A DNA stretch of 33,363 nt from an uncultured Bacillota bacterium (lineage in GTDB: Bacteria; Bacillota_I; Bacilli_A; RF39; UBA660). Below, piece after piece: positions 7,957 to 14,198 of this stretch (positions are counted from its first letter, which is position 1; every line of letters starts with the position of its first letter). The notes beneath the pieces were generated by a model. The model searched no databases. It was not told the origin of the DNA and saw only the letters and a program-made list of their open reading frames with translations. The DNA lies in the NCBI GenBank assembly GCA_948466255.1, contig CAOJZV010000012.1:1-33363 (forward strand). The letters are read 5' to 3'. A program made the translations under genes and the position numbers.

Positions 7957-8329
7957 ATTAAAACAAAGAGGTTTGAAAAGATTAATACATAGTTTTAAAT
8001 ACGCATTAGACGGGTTAAAATATGCTTTTAAATATGAACAAAATATGTTAGTTCATATATTAGCTACTGTAGTGGTAATTTGTTTTGGATTAATGCTTAA
8101 AATTTCATTAGCTGAATGGCTAATTATAATTTTGGCTATTGGACTAGTTATTGCGACTGAACTTATAAATACTAGTGTAGAGGCAATCGTTGATTTAACC
8201 TGTCCAGAGATTAATCCACTTGCTAAAGTAGCTAAGGATACAGCAGCGGCAGCAGTATTAGTGTTTGCTATAACAGCTATATTTGTGGGTATAATTATTT
8301 TTGTACCAAAAATAGTAGTTTTATTATAA
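7934..8329 (+). CDS. dgkA: Diacylglycerol/undecaprenol kinase (DgkA family)
   Basis: The 131-residue integral membrane kinase has three predicted helices and the family signature ELINTSVEAIVDL followed by AKDTAAAAVL. Gram-positive members mostly phosphorylate undecaprenol to recycle the lipid carrier. The ATG at 7934 lies inside ybeY with a GGAG about 10 nt upstream, so translation is probably coupled. Lipid substrate inferred from the clade, not proven here. Confidence 0.9.
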   Translation: MDTVSRNKLKQRGLKRLIHSFKYALDGLKYAFKYEQNMLVHILATVVVICFGLMLKISLAEWLIIILAIGLVIATELINTSVEAIVDLTCPEINPLAKVAKDTAAAAVLVFAITAIFVGIIIFVPKIVVLL

Positions 8330-8339
8330 AGGAGAATAT

Positions 8340-9242
8340 ATGGAAGAAAAAATCAAAAGTGGATTTGTTAGTCTAGTTGGAAGGCCTAACGTTGGGAAAT
8401 CAACGCTTTTAAATAATTTGATTGGAAGAAAAGTTGCGATTACATCATCAAAACCACAAACAACAAGAAATGTTATTCAAGGTATTTATAATGATGAAAA
8501 TACCCAAATAGTTTTTGTAGATACTCCTGGAATACATAAGCCAAATCATCAGTTAGGAAAAATTTTAAATAAAGGTGCTTATTATAGTATTGATGATGTT
8601 GATGTTGTAGTGTTTTTAGTAGATGGTAAACTAGGTCTTGGAAAAGGTGATAAATATATCATCCAAAAATTAAAAACAACAGACAAGCCAGTAATTTTAG
8701 TAATTAATAAAATAGATGGGTTATCAAATGATCAAATATTTAGTGAAATAAATGAATATAAAGATTTATATGACTGGGCAGATATTGTTCCACTTTCCGC
8801 TTTAAAAGATAAAAATACTAAAGAATTAATTAAAGTATTAAAAAAATATTTGCCAGATGAAATAAAATATTTTGATGAATCAGAAGTGACTAATAGAAGT
8901 ACAGAATTTATGATAAGTGAACTTATAAGAGAAAAGGTTTTAAGACTTACAGAACAGGAAGTTCCCCATTCGGTTACATGTATTACTGAACAAATAATAA
9001 AGGATAAAAATAAATATATAATAAATGCAGCTATAATTGTTGATAGAGATTCACTTAAAAAAATTATCATTGGTAAAAATGGTGATATGGTTAAAAAAAT
9101 AGGGACACTTGCTAGAAAAGATATCGAAGAATTGTTAGGAGAAAAAGTTTATTTAGAACTATATGTTAAAACTATAAAAAAATGGCGTGAAAAAGAAAAA
9201 TATTTAGCTGAACTTGGTTTTACTGATTTCTTAGAAAAATAA
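8340..9242 (+). CDS. era: GTPase Era
   Basis: The 300-residue protein has an N-terminal GTPase domain with GRPNVGKST (14-22), a switch region ending KPQTTR, DTPG and NKID, and a C-terminal KH domain containing IIGKNGDMVKKIG. This is standard Era length and order. Era binds the 3' end of 16S rRNA and assists 30S assembly. SD AAGGAG is just upstream, and the gene lies in its usual place between dgkA and yqzL-recO. Confidence 0.96.
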   Translation: MEEKIKSGFVSLVGRPNVGKSTLLNNLIGRKVAITSSKPQTTRNVIQGIYNDENTQIVFVDTPGIHKPNHQLGKILNKGAYYSIDDVDVVVFLVDGKLGLGKGDKYIIQKLKTTDKPVILVINKIDGLSNDQIFSEINEYKDLYDWADIVPLSALKDKNTKELIKVLKKYLPDEIKYFDESEVTNRSTEFMISELIREKVLRLTEQEVPHSVTCITEQIIKDKNKYIINAAIIVDRDSLKKIIIGKNGDMVKKIGTLARKDIEELLGEKVYLELYVKTIKKWREKEKYLAELGFTDFLEK

Positions 9243-9297
9243 AAAATTGAATAAAAAATAAAATTATCACTCAAAATATTAATAGGAGAGTGATAAA

Positions 9298-9387
9298 ATG
9301 AATTTATTTTGGAATTTATTTGAAAAAACAGGTAAGGTTGAGTATTATTTAAAATACAAAGAACAGCAAAATAAAAAAAAGAGGTAA
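9298..9387 (+). CDS. yqzL: YqzL-like peptide (29 residues)
   Basis: A short frame with SD AGGAG (9284-9288) encodes a 29-residue peptide beginning MNLFWNLFEKTGKVEYYL and ending in a basic tail. B. subtilis YqzL sits at exactly this place, between era and recO. It shows the same pattern: a Trp-containing hydrophobic start, F-x-K/E-T-G, an acidic residue, then Y-L-x-Y-K. The match of motif and position makes this a real gene despite its size. Function unknown. Confidence 0.75.
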   Translation: MNLFWNLFEKTGKVEYYLKYKEQQNKKKR

Positions 9388-9390
9388 AAT

Positions 9391-10119
9391 ATGATTGAGG
9401 TAGAGGGCATAGTAATTAGTGAAACAAATTATAGTGAAACATCAAAAGTGTTAAATATTATGACTAAAGAATATGGATTAATAGGGATAATTTCTAAGGG
9501 CTGCCGTAATATAAAAAGTCCTTTAAGAAGTGTTTCAACAAAATTAACATATGGAAAATTTATAATATATTATAAAAAAGATAAATTATCTACACTAAAA
9601 GAGGTAACTATAATTAAGCCTTTTACAAACTTAAAAAAAGATATAACTAAAATAAGTTATGCATCATATCTTTTAGAACTAAGTGGACAGGTTTTAAAGC
9701 AAAATAATAATGAAACAATATTTACTTTACTTATAGAATCGTTAATCAAAATAGATGATGGTTTTGACCCTCTAGTAATTTTAAATATTTTGGAACTTAA
9801 ATATTTAGATTATTTAGGAATAATGCCAATAATTGATAGCTGTGCTGTATGTGGTAAAAAAACTAATATAGTTACGCTTTCTAGTTATAAAGGTGGATAT
9901 CTATGTAATGATTGTTATAAGGATGAAAAAATAGTTAGCGAAAAAGCTATAAAATTAATTAGAATGTTCTTTTATGTTGATATTTCAAAAATAACTAAAT
10001 TAGAAATATCAGATCAAGTTAAAAATGAAATTAATATTTTCTTAAATGATTATTATGATAGATATGCAGGATTATATTTAAAAAGTAAAAAATTTATAAG
10101 AGACTTACAAAAATTATAG
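9391..10119 (+). CDS. recO: DNA repair protein RecO
   Basis: The 242-residue protein has an N-terminal OB fold (VEGIVISETNYSETSKVL, the typical RecO opening) and a zinc finger CxxC...CxxC at Cys151, 154, 172 and 175. RecO works with RecF and RecR to load RecA on SSB-coated DNA. It lies 3 nt after yqzL with GAGG as SD. Usual family length. Confidence 0.93.
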   Translation: MIEVEGIVISETNYSETSKVLNIMTKEYGLIGIISKGCRNIKSPLRSVSTKLTYGKFIIYYKKDKLSTLKEVTIIKPFTNLKKDITKISYASYLLELSGQVLKQNNNETIFTLLIESLIKIDDGFDPLVILNILELKYLDYLGIMPIIDSCAVCGKKTNIVTLSSYKGGYLCNDCYKDEKIVSEKAIKLIRMFFYVDISKITKLEISDQVKNEINIFLNDYYDRYAGLYLKSKKFIRDLQKL

Positions 10120-10136
10120 TCTTTTTTAATTTATAC

Positions 10137-10165
10137 TTGACAAAACCTATTTCATAACATAAAAT
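10137..10165 (+). promoter_or_regulatory. Promoter of the glycyl-tRNA synthetase T-box transcript
   Basis: TTGACA (10137-10142), a 17-nt spacer and TAAAAT (10160-10165). Predicted transcription start is near 10172. Confidence 0.8.
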
Positions 10166-10171
10166 GTAAAT

Positions 10172-10300
10172 ATATATTTAAAGGCAATGATGGGCTTGGA
10201 AACCTGGAGTCATATACTATAAGGGATTCTTCTAGAATAAGTAAGGTGGAACCGCGGGCAAGACTCGTCCTTACAATCTTAGGGGAATTCTTTTTATTTT
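10172..10300 (+). promoter_or_regulatory. Glycine T-box leader (compact)
   Basis: The T-box AAGGTGGAACCGCGG lies at 10243-10257. The antiterminator pairs GTAAGG (10241-10246) with CCTTAC near 10269-10274. A stem III-like hairpin ATTCT/AGAAT (10225-10237) precedes it, and a T-run follows near 10290. A GGC glycine codon at 10193-10195 is a candidate specifier within an ATGA/TCAT-closed loop. Only about 70 nt separate the predicted start from the T-box, short for a canonical stem I. Uncharged tRNA-Gly should favour read-through into the synthetase. Confidence 0.85.
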
Positions 10301-10314
10301 GAAAGGGTGATAAA

Positions 10315-11694
10315 ATGGAAAAAGTTACAATGGAAAAATTAACTAGTGTTTGTAAACAATATGGATTTATATTTCAAGGAAGTGAAATATATGGCGGACT
10401 TGCCAATACATGGGATTATGGTCCACTTGGAGTAGAACTTAAAAACAATATCAAAAAAGCATGGTGGAAAAAGTTCGTAGAAGAAAATTCAAATATATAT
10501 GGTTTAGATGCTGCAATATTAATGAACCCAAATGTTTGGGTTGCATCAGGTCATGTAGCTAGTTTTGCCGATCCATTAATAGATTGTAAAAAATGTAAAT
10601 CTAGACACCGTGCTGATAAATTAATTGAAGAACATACTGGTGGTAAAGAAACTGGTGATGGATGGAGTAATGAAAAATTAGAAGAATACATTGATAAAGA
10701 AGGTATTTGCTGTCCTAAATGTGGCTCTAAAGAATTTACTTCTATTAGACAATTTAATTTACTTTTTGAAACTCATATGGGAGTTACTGAAGACTCTAAA
10801 AATAAAGTTTATTTAAGAGGTGAAACTGCGCAAGGTATTTTTGTTAATTATGCAAACGTGGGGAGAAGTATGCGCGCTAAATTACCTTTTGGTATTGGGC
10901 AAATAGGTAAAGCATTTAGAAATGAAATTACTCCTGGTAACTTTATTTTTAGACAAAGAGAATTTGAACAAATGGAATTAGAATTTTTCTGTAAGCCTGG
11001 CGATGATTTAAAATGGTTTGATTATTGGAGAGCTTATTGTATGGATTTTCTTAAATCATTAGGCTTAGATGAAGATAAATTAAGATTCCGTGACCATGAT
11101 AAAGAAGAATTATCTTTCTATAGTAATGCTACAACTGATATAGAATATAGTTATCCACATGGATGGGGTGAACTTTGGGGTATTGCTGATAGAACGGACT
11201 ATGATTTAAGTACTCATATAAAACACTCAGAAAGTGATTTAAGATATTTAGATCCTGAAACTAATGAGAAATATATTCCATATGTTATTGAACCTTCAGT
11301 AGGTGTTGATAGAATGTTACTTGCTATTTTATGTAATGCTTATAAAGAAGAAACATTAGAAGATGGAAGTACTAGGGAAGTTATGAATTTTCATCCATTC
11401 CTTGCGCCTTATAAAGTTGCAGTTCTTCCACTTGTCAAAAAACATCATAATGAAAAAGCTGAAGAAGTATTTAATAAACTATCAAAAGAATTTATGTGTA
11501 CTTATGATGAAACAGGTAATATCGGAAAAAGATATAGAAGACAAGATGTTGCTGGAACACCTTTTTGTGTAACTGTTGATGATGAAACTATTAATAATGG
11601 TACGGTCACTGTAAGAGATAGAGATACAATGGAGCAAATCACACTTCCAATAGATGAAGTAATAGATTATGTAAATAATAAAATGAAATTTTAA
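10315..11694 (+). CDS. glyS: Glycyl-tRNA synthetase, single-chain (alpha2) type
   Basis: This 459-residue class II synthetase attaches glycine to tRNA-Gly. Motif 2 ([17 protein letters not shown]) and motif 3 (GVDRMLLAI) are visible, plus a CxxC...CxxC zinc-like insertion (CKKC near residue 91, CPKC near 131) and the anticodon-binding C-terminal domain. It is the dimeric eukaryote/archaea-like GlyRS, not the glyQ/glyS two-subunit enzyme found after recO in B. subtilis. SD AAAGGGTG. Regulated by the T-box upstream. Confidence 0.95.
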   Translation: MEKVTMEKLTSVCKQYGFIFQGSEIYGGLANTWDYGPLGVELKNNIKKAWWKKFVEENSNIYGLDAAILMNPNVWVASGHVASFADPLIDCKKCKSRHRADKLIEEHTGGKETGDGWSNEKLEEYIDKEGICCPKCGSKEFTSIRQFNLLFETHMGVTEDSKNKVYLRGETAQGIFVNYANVGRSMRAKLPFGIGQIGKAFRNEITPGNFIFRQREFEQMELEFFCKPGDDLKWFDYWRAYCMDFLKSLGLDEDKLRFRDHDKEELSFYSNATTDIEYSYPHGWGELWGIADRTDYDLSTHIKHSESDLRYLDPETNEKYIPYVIEPSVGVDRMLLAILCNAYKEETLEDGSTREVMNFHPFLAPYKVAVLPLVKKHHNEKAEEVFNKLSKEFMCTYDETGNIGKRYRRQDVAGTPFCVTVDDETINNGTVTVRDRDTMEQITLPIDEVIDYVNNKMKF

Positions 11695-11716
11695 AAGTCC
11701 TTTTTTGGACTTTTTT
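11693..11716 (+). terminator. Terminator of glyS
   Basis: AAAAGTCC (11693-11700) and GGACTTTT (11707-11714) flank a 6-T loop, followed by more T. Confidence 0.85.
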
Positions 11717-11795
11717 ATTATATTTATAAAAAATTTTAAAAAAAACAAGGAATTGGGAATAAAAAAATAGTATATATACTTAGGAGGTGAAGTAT

Positions 11796-11966
11796 ATGTC
11801 AAATATATCTTTACGAAATAAGTATTTAAATTTAAATAAAAATATTAAATTATGGAATTATGATTTAGAGGATTATCATATTTATAATATTGATAATATT
11901 GTATGTGATAGAATATATGAAAACTCTGCTTATAATATGGAAGATGAGATTTTTATACTACATTAA
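11796..11966 (+). CDS. Small hypothetical protein (56 residues)
   Basis: The ATG at 11796 has a strong SD (GGAGGTG, 11783-11789) with good spacing. It opens a 56-residue frame starting MSNISLRNKYLNLNK and ending EIFILH. The peptide is rich in Asn, Tyr and Ile, acidic in its second half, with one Cys and no membrane segment. I recognise no family. A 12-nt palindrome AGTATATATACT (11769-11780) lies directly before the SD. The strong SD is the main evidence for translation. Confidence 0.5.
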   Translation: MSNISLRNKYLNLNKNIKLWNYDLEDYHIYNIDNIVCDRIYENSAYNMEDEIFILH

Positions 11967-11969
11967 AAA

Positions 11970-12090
11970 AGAAGTGCCTCAGACGCCAGTGAAAACTTGC
12001 GCCTCTATGAGGACCCACTTCCTGTTACTAATAATAACATATAGAAAGTTATTATGTCAATTTAAAGTTATTATTGCGTCAATTAACTTT
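11970..12090 (+). other. Structured non-coding stretch upstream of mgtC
   Basis: There is no supported gene here. GAAGTG (about 11971) pairs with CACTTC (about 12016-12021) and encloses CCTCA / TGAGG arms. Then come TGTTA / TAACA arms and two near-identical direct repeats AAAGTTATTATGTCAATT (12045-12062) and a 21-nt version with TGC inserted (12064-12084). It may be an unidentified structured RNA, the 3' end of the small-ORF mRNA, or an element remnant. I cannot match it to a known riboswitch. Confidence 0.4.
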
Positions 12091-12093
12091 ACT

Positions 12094-12150
12094 CTTGACT
12101 TTTATAAGTGAAAAATAGTAAAATGGTATTTCCATGACTATTATAGTCAT
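12094..12150 (+). promoter_or_regulatory. Putative mgtC promoter and leader hairpin
   Basis: TTGACT (12094-12099) is followed by TAGTAA at 16 nt or TAAAAT at 19 nt, a moderate promoter. The transcript would begin with a perfect dyad ATGACTA-TTA-TAGTCAT (12134-12150) followed by TTTTTAAATT, which could act as an operator or a weak attenuator. Confidence 0.4.
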
Positions 12151-12193
12151 TTTTAAATTAAGAACATATAAAATTAAAAAGAAGGGTGATGTT

Positions 12194-12898
12194 ATGGAAT
12201 ATACAGATTTTTTAACGCGTATGTTAGTTGCTTTATTATTAAGTCTTACAGTAGGATTAGAAAGACAGTGGCGTAGGAGAGCGATTGGACTTAGGACAAA
12301 TGTATTAGTATGTATTGGTGCTTTTTTATTTGTATCAATGCCAGTTATGCTAGATAAAATGGATGATATGAAAGTTGCTGCTCAAGTAGTATCAGGTATC
12401 GGTTTTTTAGGCGCTGGAGTAATTTTAAAAGATGGGGCTAACATAAGAGGTTTAAATACTGCTGCTACGTTATGGTGTAATGCCGCTATAGGAGTATTAT
12501 GTGCTACGGGCCTATTATTAGAGGCTATAACAGGTACAGTTTTTATATTAGGTGCTAACATAGTTTTAAGATATATAACAAAAAAATTATTAGATATTCA
12601 TGAAAGTAAAAATGCTAAATGTTATAATTTAACAATAGTTCTTGCTAAAGATAAAGAAGTTTTAATTAGGACGATGTTAATACAAATAGTAGGTGAAACC
12701 AATATAAAACTTAATAGTATAGAAACCGAAGAAAAACCAAATGATAGAATAGAAATAATTGCTGATATATCTTCTGAAGATAGAACCGAGAGTGATATAG
12801 AGCATATAATAACTAGATTTACCATGGAACCAGATGTATTTTATATAGGTTATAAAAAGCAAAAAGAAAGCTTAATAGACGATGATGATGAAAATTAG
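12194..12898 (+). CDS. mgtC: MgtC/SapB family membrane protein
   Basis: I place the start at 12194 behind GAAGGG; a longer frame from 12134 begins inside the leader dyad and has no SD. The 234-residue protein has about four membrane helices with the family signature VGLERQWRRRAIGLRTN, then GIGFLGAGVILKDG and RGLNTAATLW, and a cytoplasmic ACT-like C-terminal domain. MgtC proteins are linked to growth at low magnesium and modulation of the F-type ATPase in some pathogens. In other bacteria the role is less clear. Monocistronic here. Confidence 0.9.
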   Translation: MEYTDFLTRMLVALLLSLTVGLERQWRRRAIGLRTNVLVCIGAFLFVSMPVMLDKMDDMKVAAQVVSGIGFLGAGVILKDGANIRGLNTAATLWCNAAIGVLCATGLLLEAITGTVFILGANIVLRYITKKLLDIHESKNAKCYNLTIVLAKDKEVLIRTMLIQIVGETNIKLNSIETEEKPNDRIEIIADISSEDRTESDIEHIITRFTMEPDVFYIGYKKQKESLIDDDDEN

Positions 12899-12980
12899 GT
12901 GTAAAAAACCGCAAACTTTTGTATTTTTTAGCAAAAAAAGTAAAATTGATAGAAAAAACATTTAATTTTTAATGAATCTG

Positions 12981-12989
12981 TGATAAAAT
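12981..12989 (+). promoter_or_regulatory. Extended -10 upstream of sepF
   Basis: TG-A-TAAAAT (12981-12989) without a clear -35. The sepF SD AAGGAGG lies just before its ATG at 13038. Confidence 0.4.
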
Positions 12990-13037
12990 TAAATATAGTA
13001 GAGTGGAAATTGTACACAAAATGCAAGGAGGATAATT

Positions 13038-13436
13038 ATGGGTTTCATGAAAAAAATAATGGGAGAAGATGAAGAAGTATTTTCATCTTCAGACGAATAT
13101 TATGATATAAAGGCAGAAGAAGCACTTACTGAAGAGGGTGGAGCTAAAATGATACTTTTAGAACCAAGAGCTTATTCAGAAGCGCAACAAATTGCTGATC
13201 ATTTAAAGAAAAGAAATACAGTAGTAGTTAATTTAAAAAGAGTTACACCAGAACAAGCAAAAAGAATAATTGATTTTTTAGGTGGAACAATATATGCGAT
13301 TAACGGGAAAATCCAAAAAATTGGTGGAGGAATATTCCTTTGTGCACCAAATAATGTTAGTGTTCAAGGAGAAATTACTGGAGAAACTGATGGAAAAGGA
13401 ATTCACGATAATAACGATATAAATATTGAATGGTAA
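13038..13436 (+). CDS. sepF: Cell division protein SepF
   Basis: The 132-residue protein has an amphipathic, membrane-binding N-terminus (MGFMKKIMG), an acidic linker, and the compact SepF domain from about residue 38. Segments include LEPRAYSEAQQIADHL, VVVNLKRVTPEQAKRIIDFL and GGTIYAINGKIQKIGGGIFL. SepF bundles FtsZ filaments and tethers them to the membrane. It sits before divIVA, as in the ylm cluster of Bacilli, but ylmG and ylmH are absent between them. Confidence 0.95.
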   Translation: MGFMKKIMGEDEEVFSSSDEYYDIKAEEALTEEGGAKMILLEPRAYSEAQQIADHLKKRNTVVVNLKRVTPEQAKRIIDFLGGTIYAINGKIQKIGGGIFLCAPNNVSVQGEITGETDGKGIHDNNDINIEW

Positions 13437-13442
13437 AAAACT

Positions 13443-13471
13443 TTGAAAAAAATACTAAAATGTGTTACAAT
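13443..13471 (+). promoter_or_regulatory. Promoter of divIVA
   Basis: TTGAAA (13443-13448), a 17-nt spacer and TACAAT (13466-13471) with an upstream TG (13463-13464), so both -35 and extended -10 elements are present. Confidence 0.75.
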
Positions 13472-13501
13472 ATGTAGCGCCAAAAGAATGAGGTAGAGAT
13501 T

Positions 13502-13960
13502 ATGGAAAAATTTAATCGAACACTTCGAGGTTATGATCCAGATGAAGTTAATGCATTCTTAGACCAAATAATCACTAAGGTTGAACAAATGGTTGCAGAT
13601 ATCGATGAAAAAGATGCTGAAATCGAGAAATTGAAATCGCAAATTAGTGATACAAGTAGGCAAAGAGAAAAGCTTGCACAATATGAAAGAATGGAAGATA
13701 CTTTAAATAGAGCTATTATGATGGCTCAAAAAACATCTGATCAATTAAAGATAGCTGCTCATCGCGAAAGCGAAATCGTAATTGATGATGCTAAGAAAAA
13801 TGCTAATAGAATTGTAAATGAAGCATTAATGAGAGCTGAAAAAATTGAAAATGATTCAATGACTTTGAAGAGAAATGTTAATATATTTAAACGTCGTTTA
13901 AAAAATATTATTGAATCTCAATTAGAGGTTATTGATGAGATTGATAAAATACAAATGTAA
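13502..13960 (+). CDS. divIVA: DivIVA domain protein (N-terminally short)
   Basis: This 152-residue protein has the DivIVA core RGYDPDEVNAFLDQI at residues 9-23 and long coiled coils (about 24-70 and 75-150). DivIVA marks poles and septa by binding curved membrane. The frame is closed upstream by a TAG at 13475, so the usual LTPxDIHNKxF segment ahead of the RGYD motif is missing. The residue before the conserved Arg is Leu8, where B. subtilis has Phe17, the membrane-inserting residue. It may be a divergent DivIVA/GpsB-type protein. SD GAGG at 13490-13493. Confidence 0.85.
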   Translation: MEKFNRTLRGYDPDEVNAFLDQIITKVEQMVADIDEKDAEIEKLKSQISDTSRQREKLAQYERMEDTLNRAIMMAQKTSDQLKIAAHRESEIVIDDAKKNANRIVNEALMRAEKIENDSMTLKRNVNIFKRRLKNIIESQLEVIDEIDKIQM

Positions 13961-13965
13961 AACAA

Positions 13966-14176
13966 ACGATAGAGACGGTATATTATATAATTTTTTAGAG
14001 AGTTAGCGTTTGGTGAAAGCTAATAAATTGATAATATATAGATCACTCTTGATGTGTTTTTCTGAAAATAGTAGGGGAAAACGGTAACGCGTTATAGTTA
14101 TAAGTGTATAATTTATTTATAAAATAAGGTGGTACCGCGGCATAGCTCGTCCTTAAATCATAGGATGAGTTTTTTT
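13966..14176 (+). promoter_or_regulatory. Isoleucine T-box leader of ileS
   Basis: T-box AAGGTGGTACCGCGG at 14126-14140. The terminator is CTCGTCCT (14146-14153) / AGGATGAG (14162-14169) plus a 7-T run. The long AT-rich stem I carries an apical GTTAGC...GCTAA hairpin, and the candidate specifier is ATC (Ile) at 14042-14044. Uncharged tRNA-Ile should favour antitermination. I see no strong dedicated promoter; the leader may be read from divIVA. Confidence 0.93.
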
Positions 14177-14198
14177 ATTTATATAAGGAGATGATAAC

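Noticed and set aside
11890-12111. A 73-codon plus-strand frame overlapping the 56-residue ORF
   Set aside because: It has no SD, overlaps a better-supported frame in another phase and runs through the structured non-coding stretch.
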